Position numbers and translations under genes: made by a program. A DNA stretch of 64,000 nt from Actinacidiphila glaucinigra. Its GTDB lineage: Bacteria; Actinomycetota; Actinomycetes; Streptomycetales; Streptomycetaceae. The stretch lies in contig NZ_FZOF01000005.1 of assembly GCF_900188405.1 (NCBI RefSeq), forward strand, positions 62,001 to 126,000, in the 5' to 3' direction. Positions 40,937 through 50,100 of the stretch are shown here, piece by piece; the first letter of the stretch is position 1, and every line of letters begins with the position of its first letter. The notes under the pieces are model-generated. The model was not told where the DNA came from. It saw only the letters and a list, made by a program, of their open reading frames with translations, and searched no databases.

Positions 40937-42556
40937 TCACCGCCGTGCGAGCCCGGTCCGGCGGCGGCCGCGGCGTCGTGTGCCGCGGATGAGCTGCTGC
41001 GCGGCGAGGTGTCCCGAGCCGCCGCCGAGGCCGGGTCCGGGGTGGGTGGAGGCGCCGATGTGCCACAGCCCGGGAACGGGGGTGGCATGCCGGGAGGCGC
41101 CGGGCAGCGGACGCCACAGCAGGCTCTGGTCGAGTTCGGCCGAGCCGCCGTAGGGGTCGCCGGCCACCGCGTTGGGGTTGTGGGCCGCCAGGTCGGCCGG
41201 GGTGACGGCGTCCCAGGCGAGCACCTTGCCGGGCAGGTCGGGGGCGTGGCGGGCCACCCGGGCGAGGACGCGCGCGACGTAGCCCTCGGTCAGTGCCTTC
41301 GTCCAGCCGCCGTCGGCGTCGAGTTCGCCCGCCGCGTCGCCGGCCGGCGCGAAGGGCAGTTCCTGGAGCTGGATCCACAGGGCCGCGGCACCCTCCGGGA
41401 CGCGGGACGGGTCGATCACGTGCTGCTGGCCGACGACCACCGTGGGCCGGCGCGGCAGCAGGCCCGCCTCGGCCTCCGCGCAGGCGATCCCGGTGCTCGC
41501 CGAACCGTCGGTCAGGTGGAACAGCGGGACGCCGGCCAGCCGTTCGTCCTGCCAGCCGGGCGGGGCGGAGAGGGCGACGTGCAGCTGCATCGCGGCACGG
41601 CCGTAGCGGTAGCGCCGGGCCTGGTCGCGGACCGCGGCGGGCACCGGGGCGTCCTGCGGCAGCAGTTCCCCGTACAGGGCGGTCGGCGTGACCGAGGCGA
41701 GGACGGCGTGGCGGGCGTGGATGGGCTCACCGCCGCTGACCACGCCGGTGACCCTGCCGTCGGTGACGAGCAGCCGTTCCACCGGGTGCCCGGTGCGGAC
41801 GTCGACGTGGAGTTCGCCGAGGAGGGTCTCGAAGGCGCGGACGAAGTTGCGGGCGCCGCCGGCCACGACGGGCATGCCGAAGCCGTGCAGGGAGGCGGCG
41901 AGCACGGGCAGCAGCAGTCCGCCCCCTGCGTGGTCCGGGGACAGGCCCGCGTGCAGCAGCCAGGGCACCCACATCGCGTCCGCCTCGTCGCCCCGGAACG
42001 CGCCGCGGCAGTAGGAGCGTCCGCTGGTCAGTGCGGACCGCAGCCAGGTCTCGGTGCCGGTGAGCCGCTCGCGGCGCAGCAGCGCGGCGATGTGCCGCAG
42101 CGTCCGCGGCGAGCGGGGCTCGCCGCTCAGCAGGCCGCCGATGGCCTCGGCGTTGTCGAGGAAGCGGCCCAGCATCGCCAGGTAGGCGGCCCTGTCCTCG
42201 GCGTGGGCGAAGACCTCCGCCGTGGTGGCCGGGTCGCGGTGGGCGAGGAGCACACGGCCGTCGTCGGTGACGGTGCCGGTGACGAAGCCGTCGCCGTTGC
42301 GGTACTCGAGGCCGTGGCGGTGCAGGTCCTCGCCGAGGGCGGCGTAGGCCCCTCCGGACACGAACAGCGGGTGCCACGAGGAGTAGGTGTCGTGCAGATA
42401 GCCGGGCAGGGTGCGTTCCTCGGTGGCGATGAAACCGCCCAGCCGGTCGCCCTGTTCCAGCAGGGCCACCGACCAGCCGTCCTTGGCCAGTTCGGTGGCG
42501 GCGACCAGGCCGTTCACACCGGAACCGACGACGACGGCGTCCACCGTGCGTGCCAT
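40937..42556 (-). CDS. FAD-dependent oxidoreductase, phytoene desaturase/CrtI-like
   Basis: A 539-residue flavoprotein. The FAD motif VVVGSGVNGLVAATELAKDG is at 8-27, followed by the acidic strand end LLEQGDRLGGFIATEE. The C-terminal flavin signature of CrtI/carotenoid-retinoid desaturases is seen as GLWHIGASTHPGPGLGGGSG with the final HLAAQQLI helix. It lacks neighbouring carotenoid genes, so a pyridine-nucleotide-independent oxidase or desaturase of unknown substrate is the safest call. ATG 42556 has GAGGAGC 5-9 nt upstream. It diverges from a secreted SGNH hydrolase; a perfect hairpin and a TetR/MarR-like palindrome lie in the 305-bp gap. Confidence 0.88.
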   Translation of the reverse strand: MARTVDAVVVGSGVNGLVAATELAKDGWSVALLEQGDRLGGFIATEERTLPGYLHDTYSSWHPLFVSGGAYAALGEDLHRHGLEYRNGDGFVTGTVTDDGRVLLAHRDPATTAEVFAHAEDRAAYLAMLGRFLDNAEAIGGLLSGEPRSPRTLRHIAALLRRERLTGTETWLRSALTSGRSYCRGAFRGDEADAMWVPWLLHAGLSPDHAGGGLLLPVLAASLHGFGMPVVAGGARNFVRAFETLLGELHVDVRTGHPVERLLVTDGRVTGVVSGGEPIHARHAVLASVTPTALYGELLPQDAPVPAAVRDQARRYRYGRAAMQLHVALSAPPGWQDERLAGVPLFHLTDGSASTGIACAEAEAGLLPRRPTVVVGQQHVIDPSRVPEGAAALWIQLQELPFAPAGDAAGELDADGGWTKALTEGYVARVLARVARHAPDLPGKVLAWDAVTPADLAAHNPNAVAGDPYGGSAELDQSLLWRPLPGASRHATPVPGLWHIGASTHPGPGLGGGSGHLAAQQLIRGTRRRGRRRTGLARR

Positions 42557-42669
42557 CAGCGCTCCTCGGGTCCGTCGCTCCGGGATGCCGCTCCACGGGA
42601 ACCGGCCGGGCGACGTCCCCGTGCGTCCATGCTCCAGCGTGCGCGCGCGCCGGGACACCCGCACGTCGA

Positions 42670-42694
42670 GCGGGCCGCCCCAAGGGCGGCCCGC
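42670..42694. other. GC hairpin in the divergent gap
   Basis: Arms GCGGGCCGCCC / GGGCGGCCCGC around CAA, 114 bases upstream of the oxidoreductase start. It may sit in a leader RNA or separate the divergent promoters. The rest of 42557-42861 shows no gene. Confidence 0.5.
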
Positions 42695-42740
42695 GGCACG
42701 CCGACGTCGGCGTTTGCGTCCTCCGGCGGGGCGGTGATCT

Positions 42741-42760
42741 ACTTGCTTGGCGCAGCAAGT
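42741..42760. promoter_or_regulatory. Palindromic operator upstream of the SGNH hydrolase
   Basis: ACTTGCTTGGCGCAGCAAGT: 7-bp arms ACTTGCT/AGCAAGT around TGGCGC, then a further ACTTGC at 42762-42767. Typical shape for a TetR or MarR dimer site; no such regulator gene is adjacent. Confidence 0.6.
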
Positions 42761-42861
42761 AACTTGCGGCCGTGGTGTGACGCCGCAGGGACCGCTGCGA
42801 AGCCGGGGGCCGCCTCGCCCGGCGGCCCGGTACGGCTCGGAACCACGACGAACGGACACAG

Positions 42862-43764
42862 ATGAAGAGAACACTGACCCGGCCCGGCGCACGTCGCCGA
42901 GCCGCACTCGGTGCTGCCGCCCTGACGGGCATGGTGACGCTCCTGGGCTTCGGAGCGGGCACCGCCGGCGCGTCGCCCGCCGGTCACGGCGGCCGGGACC
43001 ACGTCGCCCTCGGCGACTCCTACGCCTCGGGTCCGCTCATCCCCGAACAGGTCGACGCGGCCTGTCTGCGGTCGAGCCGCAACTACCCCTCGCTCGTCGC
43101 GGCGCGCACGCACGCCCGCCTCACCGACGTCAGTTGCTCGGGGGCGACCACCGCCGAGATGACCGCGCCCCAGGGCAGCGCCCCGGCGCAGCTCGACGCG
43201 CTGGAGCGCGGCACGGACCTGGTCACGCTCAGCATCGGCGGCAACGACATCGGCTTCAGCAGCGTCATCGCCACCTGCGCCGGTGTGACGGCATCCGACC
43301 CCACCGGAGCCCCCTGCCGCGCCCACTTCACCGCCGGCGGCCACGACCAGCTCGCCGAGCGCGTCGCGCAGACCGCGCCCAAGGTCGCCGACGTCATCCG
43401 CGGCATCCACCGGCGCTCGCCGCACGCGCGCGTCGTGGTGGTCGGCTACCCGGACCTGTTCCCGGACGACGGCTCGGCCTGCACCAGCCCCTCGACGCCG
43501 TTCGCGGCCGGTGACTTCTCCTACCTGCGCGACACGGAGAAGACGCTCAACGCCATGCTGGCCACCCAGGCCCGCAAGGCCGGCGCGCGTTACGCCGACA
43601 CCTACACCCCGACCGTCGGTCACGACATGTGCGCGCCGGAGGGAACGCGCTGGATCGAGTCCCTCGCCCCCGCGAGCCCCGCGGCACCCGCGCACCCCAA
43701 TGCCCGGGGCGAGGAGGCCATGGCCGGCGCGGTGCTCCGCACCGTCGCCCGCCACCACCGCTGA
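42862..43764 (+). CDS. Secreted SGNH/GDSL hydrolase
   Basis: A 300-residue exported esterase/lipase. The signal peptide MKRTLTRPGARRRAALGAAA is followed by a TAGASPAGH cleavage region. Catalytic blocks: Ser in ALGDSYASG, Asn in LSIGGNDIGF, and His in APAHPNARGEEAM near the C-terminus. Cys pairs (AACLRS, DVSCSG, ATCAGV, PCRAH, SACTS, DMCAP) suggest disulfides as in other Streptomyces secreted lipases. It is the second SGNH enzyme in the window and only distantly like the one at 27259, so not a recent duplicate. Only a weak Shine-Dalgarno (GGAC) before ATG 42862. Confidence 0.92.
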   Translation: MKRTLTRPGARRRAALGAAALTGMVTLLGFGAGTAGASPAGHGGRDHVALGDSYASGPLIPEQVDAACLRSSRNYPSLVAARTHARLTDVSCSGATTAEMTAPQGSAPAQLDALERGTDLVTLSIGGNDIGFSSVIATCAGVTASDPTGAPCRAHFTAGGHDQLAERVAQTAPKVADVIRGIHRRSPHARVVVVGYPDLFPDDGSACTSPSTPFAAGDFSYLRDTEKTLNAMLATQARKAGARYADTYTPTVGHDMCAPEGTRWIESLAPASPAAPAHPNARGEEAMAGAVLRTVARHHR

Positions 43765-43775
43765 CCCCTGGTCAC

Positions 43776-43810
43776 GAGGACCCGCCTCCCCCGAGGGGAG
43801 GCGGGTCCTC
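43776..43810. terminator. Bidirectional hairpin terminator
   Basis: Perfect 15-bp arms GAGGACCCGCCTCCC and GGGAGGCGGGTCCTC between the SGNH and disulfide oxidoreductase genes. Confidence 0.85.
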
Positions 43811-43826
43811 GCCGTTCGCCGTGGTG

Positions 43827-45311
43827 TCAGGCCTTCCGCATGTCCCGGTAGGTCTCCAGCACGCGCAGCCAGACCTCGCTGATCGTCGGGAAGGCGGGGA
43901 CGGCGTGCCACAGCCGGTCCACCGGGATCTCACCGGTGACGGCGACGGTGGCCGAGTAGAGCAGTTCCTGCACTCCCGGGCCGACGAAGGTGACGCCGAC
44001 CACCGTGCCGCGGTCCGGGTCGATCAGGACGCGGGCCTTGCCCCGGTAGTCCTCGACGTACTGGACGGCACCCGCGAGGCGCCCCAAGTCGTAGTCCACG
44101 ACGTCCACGCGCCGCCCCGTCGCCTCCGCCTCACGGGTCGTCAGGCCGACGGAGGCGACCTCGGGGTCGGTGAAGACCACCTGCGGCACGGCCTCGGTGT
44201 CGGCGGTCGCGACGTGGGCGCCCCACCTGCGGTCGTCGACGGGCTCGCCCTTGGCCCGCGCCCCGATCACCGCTCCCGCGATGCGGGCCTGGTACTTCCC
44301 CTGGTGCGTCATCAGGGCGCGGTGGTTGACGTCGCCCGCCGCGTACAGCCAGCCGCCGGCGACGGCCGTCACGAGGAAGGTGTCGTCCACGGTCAGCCAG
44401 TCGCCGGGGGTCAGGCCGACCGTCTCCAGGCCGAGGTCCGCGGTGCGGGGGGCGCGGCCGGTCGCGAAGAGGATCTCGTCGGCGACCACCGTCCCGCCGT
44501 CCGCCAGCGTGACGCGTACGGGACCGTCCCGGCCGTCGTCGCGCGCCACGGCGGTCACCGAGGCGCCGAGCCGTACGTCCACACCCGCGTCGCGCAGGGC
44601 GCCGCCGACCATCTCGCCGGCGAACGGCTCCATGCGGGGCAGCAGTCCGCCGCTCCCCCGCACCAGCATGGTCACCTCGGAACCGAGCGCCTGCCATGCG
44701 GTGGCCATCTCGACGGCGACGACGCCGCCCCCGACCACCACCAGACGGCCCGGCGCCTCGCGGGCGCTCGTCGCCTCGCGATTGGTCCAGGGACGGACCT
44801 CGGCGAGCCCCGGCAGGCCGGGGAGCCGTGTCGTGGTCCCGGTGGCGACGACGACGGCGTGCCGCGCGGTCAGGCGGACCGTCCCGCCGTCCGGCGTGTC
44901 CACCACCACCTGGCGGGGGCCGTCCAGACGGCCGTGGCCGCGCACCAGGTCGACGGAGACGGAGTCCAGCCACTCCACCTGGTCGTCGTCCTTCCAGTTC
45001 GCGGAGAGCCGGTCGCGGTGGGCGAGGACCTCGGCCACGTCCAGCGGTCCGCCGACCGCGCCCTTCAGGCCGGGTATCCGGCGGGCGTCGGCCCCTGCCA
45101 CCACGGGGCGCAGCAGCGCCTTGCTGGGTTCGCACGCCCAGAACGAGCACTCGCCGCCGAGCAGTTCGCCCTCCACCAGCACCGTGGCCAGTCCGGCGGC
45201 GCTCGTCCGGTCGGCGACGTTCTCGCCGACCGGTCCGCCGCCGATGACGACGACGTCGTATTCCCGGGAGGTACCGCTCATCGCTTGACCCGTCATTCCG
45301 TCGGTCTGCAT
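43827..45311 (-). CDS. Pyridine nucleotide-disulfide oxidoreductase (class I, non-LPD type)
   Basis: A 494-residue FAD/NAD(P) enzyme. FAD motif VVIGGGPVGENVADRTSAAG at 21-40; redox disulfide GGECSFWAC with Cys55 and Cys60 (CX4C); NAD(P) motif RLVVVGGGVVAVEMATAWQA; second FAD motif GWLYAAGDVNHRALMTHQGK; C-terminal dimer domain. In lipoamide dehydrogenase and glutathione reductase the C-terminus carries a catalytic His in HPT. Here that site reads AFPTISE, i.e. Phe, so a thiol-disulfide reductase of the classic kind is doubtful and a transhydrogenase-, quinone- or mercury-type reaction should be considered. Start 45311 has GGAAGCAGG upstream; ATG 45296 and 45281 are also in frame. Confidence 0.88.
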   Translation of the reverse strand: MQTDGMTGQAMSGTSREYDVVVIGGGPVGENVADRTSAAGLATVLVEGELLGGECSFWACEPSKALLRPVVAGADARRIPGLKGAVGGPLDVAEVLAHRDRLSANWKDDDQVEWLDSVSVDLVRGHGRLDGPRQVVVDTPDGGTVRLTARHAVVVATGTTTRLPGLPGLAEVRPWTNREATSAREAPGRLVVVGGGVVAVEMATAWQALGSEVTMLVRGSGGLLPRMEPFAGEMVGGALRDAGVDVRLGASVTAVARDDGRDGPVRVTLADGGTVVADEILFATGRAPRTADLGLETVGLTPGDWLTVDDTFLVTAVAGGWLYAAGDVNHRALMTHQGKYQARIAGAVIGARAKGEPVDDRRWGAHVATADTEAVPQVVFTDPEVASVGLTTREAEATGRRVDVVDYDLGRLAGAVQYVEDYRGKARVLIDPDRGTVVGVTFVGPGVQELLYSATVAVTGEIPVDRLWHAVPAFPTISEVWLRVLETYRDMRKA

Positions 45312-45352
45312 AACCTGCTTCCAAAAGGGGCCGGAGGGGACCCGGTCAGGGG

Positions 45353-45391
45353 CCCGCGGTGCCGCGGAGGGGGGATCCGCGGCACCGCGGG
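45353..45391 (-). terminator. Hairpin terminator of the VOC gene
   Basis: Perfect 15-bp arms CCCGCGGTGCCGCGG and CCGCGGCACCGCGGG with a 9-nt loop, 40 bases past the VOC gene stop. Confidence 0.8.
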
Positions 45392-45430
45392 GGACTGGGG
45401 TGGGAGGGTCGGTCGTCGGGGAGGGCGGGG

Positions 45431-45874
45431 TCAGCGTCCCGGCAGGCGCTCGGTGACCTCCTGGAGCGCCCAGCCGTTGCCGTCGGGGTCCGTGAACGTC
45501 GCGAAGGAGCCGTAGCTGGCGCGCGTGGGGTGCGGACCGGAGACCCGGGCGGTCTCACCGGCGTGGTGGAAGACGCCGCCCGCGTCGTGGAAGACCTCGC
45601 TGATGCCGACGCCGCGGGCCGCCAGCTCGGCGCGGGCAGCCACGATGTCCTCGACGATCAGGTGGAGGCCCTGCACGGAGCCCGGGGCGGCCGTGGTGAC
45701 GCCGTCGCCGAAGAGGATCGAGGCCCCGGATCCGTCCGGTGTGAAGTGGACGACGCGGAAGCCGTCGTCGCCGACGTAGTCGACGTCCAGCCGGAAGCCC
45801 AGCGCCGCGTAGAAGTCCTTCGCCCGGTCCACGTCGGACACGGGCAGCACCACAACCTCGAGCTTCAGTTCCAT
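45431..45874 (-). CDS. VOC-superfamily protein (glyoxalase/bleomycin-resistance-like)
   Basis: A 147-residue protein with two beta-alpha-beta-beta-beta modules: ELKLEVVVLPVSDVDRAKDF YAALGF-type first module and SVQGLHLIVEDIVAARAELA in the second, ending FATFTDPDGNGWALQEVTER. The metal-ligand positions of true glyoxalases are not all obvious, so it may be a binding or lyase-like protein of unknown substrate. ATG 45874 has GGGAG 7 nt upstream; the longer frame to 45937 has no better signal. The region before it is rich in TGAC/GTCA palindromes, suggesting its own regulator. Confidence 0.85.
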   Translation of the reverse strand: MELKLEVVVLPVSDVDRAKDFYAALGFRLDVDYVGDDGFRVVHFTPDGSGASILFGDGVTTAAPGSVQGLHLIVEDIVAARAELAARGVGISEVFHDAGGVFHHAGETARVSGPHPTRASYGSFATFTDPDGNGWALQEVTERLPGR

Positions 45875-46013
45875 CACGTTCTCCCAGTTCTGCGAGCAGT
45901 TCCGCACATCGTCACCGCTTTGACTGGTGACGAGCATGGCCCAGCGATACGTAACCTGTCAAGGCGGTGACGCAGGCCTCCGCGCCAACCCCCGTCGGGG
46001 CCGTCAGAATATC

Positions 46014-46027
46014 CTTGACTTGTCAAG
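46014..46027. promoter_or_regulatory. Palindrome in the VOC upstream region
   Basis: CTTGACTTGTCAAG has perfect 6-bp arms. The same gap also has GTCACCGCTTTGACTGGTGAC (about 45913-45933, 6-bp arms) and TGTCAAGGCGGTGAC. These look like several related operator half-sites for a regulator of the VOC gene. Nothing else is seen in 45875-46190. Confidence 0.55.
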
Positions 46028-46190
46028 CAATCGCCTCCTTTCACGCCCTCCCCCGTGAGGAAGACCGGGAGGACCACACCTGCTGTGACGCCCGGCGGGG
46101 GCGAACCCCCGGCGAAGCCCTGCGGCGGGCCCCGGTCCGAGGCGCGGGCGGCGGCGTGGCCGGCCGGGTCGTCCCGGTATCCTCCGCGGC

Positions 46191-46961
46191 GTGAGCGAGA
46201 CGATCAGCGATGCCGCGGTGGACGCCCTGTACGGGGCGATGGAGCGGCTGACGGACCTCCTGCCCGGCGGCTTCGCCCGGCACGGCACGAACGGGGAGCG
46301 GCTGCTGTGCACCGGCCTCCCCGTCGCCGTTCTCAACACGGTGTGCACCGGTCGCGGACCGGCCCTGCGCGAGACGGAGGCGCTCGCCGAGGAGCTGTCG
46401 GCGACGGGCCTGCCGTGGAGCGTCCAGGTCCGCGGCGAGGCCGACCCGGAGGTGAGGGCGCTGGCGGACCGGTTCGGCCTCACGGCGACCACCACGCTGC
46501 CGCTACTGGCGTGGGACGCCGCGTCGCTCCCCGGACTGCCCGCCGCGCTCCCCGGAGACGGCACGGTGCGCAAGCTCGGCGGCGCCGAGGCCGGGCGGTA
46601 CTCCGCCGCCCTCGCGGCGGGGTTCGGCATGCCCGAGGAGATCGCGGACGCGTTCGCCCTGCCCGCGCTGCTCGACGCGCCGGACATGACCGCGTTCACC
46701 CTCGACGTGGACGGCGAACCCGTCGCCACCGGTTTCAACGTCATGGTCGGCGACCACGTGGGCCTGTTCAACGGCTCCGTACCGCCCCTGCACCGGGGCA
46801 ACGGCCACTACCGCGCGCTCGTCACGGCCCGGCTCCGGGACGCCGTCGCGTCGGGCGCCCGCCACGCGTTCACGCAGAACTCCCCCATGTCCCGCCCGCT
46901 GTACGAGTCCCTGGGCTTCCGGCTCGTGGAGGACTGGACGTACCTCACTCCCGCGAGCTGA
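46191..46961 (+). CDS. GNAT-family acetyltransferase
   Basis: A 256-residue protein. The N-terminal half (MSETISDAAVDALYGAMERL on) is a diverged lobe. The C-terminal half has GNAT strands and motif A as VGLFNGSVPPLHRGNGHYRA (HRGNGHYRALV replaces the usual RGxGxA loop), then the SPMSRPLYESLGFRLVEDWT motif B end. The acetyl-CoA loop has kept the R-G-x-G core. Substrate unknown. GTG 46191 is the start; the region before it lacks a clear Shine-Dalgarno. Confidence 0.82.
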   Translation: MSETISDAAVDALYGAMERLTDLLPGGFARHGTNGERLLCTGLPVAVLNTVCTGRGPALRETEALAEELSATGLPWSVQVRGEADPEVRALADRFGLTATTTLPLLAWDAASLPGLPAALPGDGTVRKLGGAEAGRYSAALAAGFGMPEEIADAFALPALLDAPDMTAFTLDVDGEPVATGFNVMVGDHVGLFNGSVPPLHRGNGHYRALVTARLRDAVASGARHAFTQNSPMSRPLYESLGFRLVEDWTYLTPAS

Positions 46962-47144
46962 CCCGCGCCAGGCCGCCGGCTCCCCCGGCCGGTCCCCCGC
47001 GGACGTCTTCGCTGCTCACGGGGGTCGTGGTGACGGATGTTCACACTGCGCACTCCGGATCACCACCCGTTTCACGGCCATGCGACACCAACAGCACATC
47101 AACTGGACGGCGACCACCACCCCAACAGGGAAAGAAGTCAGCAA

Positions 47145-50100
47145 GTGCCGTTCCCCCTCCAGCCCGCCGTCCCTGGTCCGCGTTCCGCGGCACGCCGGGG
47201 TGCCGCCGCGCTCGCCCTGGCCACCGCGCTCAGCATCGGCGCCGGGATGATGACGACCGCCCAGGCGTTCACGCCCGAACAGCTCGCCTCGGCACCCGCG
47301 GACGCGACGAAGCCGGGCACCTCCGGCCGTGGGCTCATCCCGAGCACGCCCGGCGAGTCGATCGTCACCCGTGAGACCCGCACCCCGATCGCGCCCGGGC
47401 TGAACCTGACCCGCTTCGACCGTTTCGAGGCCGACGGCTGGGTCCGGGGGCAGGTGCTCGTCGCGGACCTCGCCGAGGACCGGCTCAGCGTCGACTACAT
47501 ATCCTCCGGCACGGTCACCGGGAAGTCCCGGGTGACCGAGCAGGCCGAGCACACCGGGGCCGTCGCCGCCGTCAACGGCGACTACTTCGACATGAACGAC
47601 ACCGAGGCCCCGATCGGCGCCGCGGTGTCACGCGCGGGCGGCCTGGTCAACTCGCCCACCGAGGGCCGCAACCAGGCGGTCGCCATCGGCGCGGACGGCC
47701 TGGGCCGGCTCGCCCAGGTGTTCCTGGAGGGCGACGTCACGGTCGACGGCACGCAGCACCTGAAGCTGGCCGGGGTCAACTCCCCCGTCCTGGCGGCCGG
47801 CGGGATCGGGCTCTTCACCGACCAGTGGGGCGTCTCCCCGCGCACCAAGCCGGTCAGCGGCGCGGACCGGGTGACCGAGGTACTGCTGCGCGACGGCAAG
47901 GTCACCGAGGTGCACTCGTCAGTGAGCGCCGGCCCGATCCCCGCGGGCACCAGCGTGCTGCTGGGCCGGGAGGCGGGTGCCGACGCGCTCGCCGAGCTCG
48001 CGCCGGGTGACGCCGTCACCGTCGCCTACAAGCCGCGCGCCGACTTCGGCGACGTGGCGGTCGCCGTGGGCGGCGGCCAGGTGCTCGTTGCGGACGGCAC
48101 GGTCAAGCACTTCACCGACGGCGACACCGTCACGGCCACCTCCCGCACCAGCGTCGGCTTCTCCGCCGACGGCCGCACCATGTACCTGGTCGCCGTCGAC
48201 GGCAAGCAGACCGACAGCCGCGGCATGGACCTCAACGAGCTCGGCGCCTTCATGAAGGGCCTCGGCGCGCGGAACGCCCTCAACATGGACGGCGGCGGTT
48301 CCACCACCATGGCCGCCCGGCTGCCCGGCGAGAGCGCCACGGGCCTGGTCAGCAGCCCGTCGGACGGTTCGGAACGCCAGGTCGCCAACGGCCTCGGCCT
48401 GTTCGCGGCGCCCGGCTCCGGCAAGGTCCACGGCTTCCGCGTGGGGCCCGCGCTCACCGCGGACGGCTCGGACAAGGTCTTCCCGGGGCTGCACCGCACC
48501 GTGCGGGCGCTCGCCCACGACGAGACCTACGCACCGGTGTCCGCCGGACGGGTGCAGTGGCACGGCGACGGACGGCTGGACGTCCGCACTGGCCGGGACG
48601 GCTCCGCCGTCGTCACCGGCAAGCGCTCCGGCACCGGCCGGGTGGAGGCCTCCTCGGGTCACCGGGCCACCGGTTCGGCGGAGCTGACCGTACTCGCCCC
48701 CGCCGTCCGCATCGCCCCGGGCAGCAGCCTGGTGGCCCTGGACGGCCTGGACGACACCGCCCGCCTGACCGTCACCGGTTACGACGCGCTCGGCGACTCC
48801 GCCCCGATCGACGCGTCCGACGTCAAGGTCACCGGCGGCGAGGGGGTCGTGTCGGTGTCGCCCGCGGACGACGCGACGTTCACCGTGCGCGGTCTGACCG
48901 ACGGCGCGTCCACCACCCTGCACCTGACGGTCGGGAAGATGACCACCGACGTCGCGGTCACCGTCGGGCTGGCCGAGAAGACCTTCGCGGACCTGACGGA
49001 CGCGGCCTCCTGGACCTCGGCGAACGACCGGGCCCCCGGGGGCTCCATCGCCCCGGCCGAGGGCCACGACGGAGCCCCCGGCCTGAAGCTGACGTACGAC
49101 TTCACCCAGTCCACCGCCACCCGCGGCCAGTACGCCGTGCCGCCGCAGCAGATCCAGCTGCCCGGCCAGCCGCAGGCCGTCACCATGTGGATCAACGGCG
49201 ACGGCAACGGCGAGTGGCCGCGGCTGCAGTACCGCACGGCCGCCGGCGTCACCGCCAACCTGGACGGCCCCACCATCACCTGGACCGGCTGGCGCAAGGT
49301 CGAGTTCCCCGTGCCCGTGGGCACCCCCTACCCGCTGACGTTCCAGCGGGTCCGGCTGCTGGAGACCAGCGCCGCCCGCTCCTACAAGGGCGCGGTCACC
49401 GTCAGCGACATGCGGGTCAAGGTCGCGCCCGACGTGGAACTGCCCGTACGGCCCAAGGTCGAGGACCCGGTGGTCGTGACCAACGGCACCGTCGACGGCC
49501 GTCCGCTGCGCGTGGCCGTGATGTCCGACGCCCAGTTCGTCGCCCGTGACCCGGGCAGCCCGCTGGTCGCCGCGGCCCGCCGGACCCTGGAGGAGATCGC
49601 CGAGGCCAAGCCGGACCTGCTGGTCATCAACGGCGACCTCGTCGACGAGGGCTCCCCGGCCGACTTCGCGCTCGCCCGCACGCTGCTCGACGACTTCGAC
49701 GCCCGTACCAAGGGCACCGTCCCGTGGCACTACGTACCGGGCAACCACGAGGTGATGGGCCCCGGGAACACCTCCAACTTCAAGGCCGCCTTCGGTGACA
49801 CGACGTCGGTCTTCGACGTCGAGGGCACCCGCTTCATCACCCTCGACTCCTCCAGCGGCACCCTGCGCGGCGGCGGCTTCGCGCAGCTCCAGCTGCTGCA
49901 CGACCAGCTGCGCAACGCGGCCGCCGACCGCTCCGTCAGCGGTGTCGTGGTCTTCGAGCACCACCCGGCCGAGGACCCGCTGCCGGACAAGGCCAGTCAG
50001 CTCGGCGACCGCAAGGAGGCCGCCCTGGTCGAGCAGTGGCTCGCCGACTTCCGCGCCGAGGGCCACAAGTCCGCGGCGTTCGTCGCCGGTCACGTCGGCG

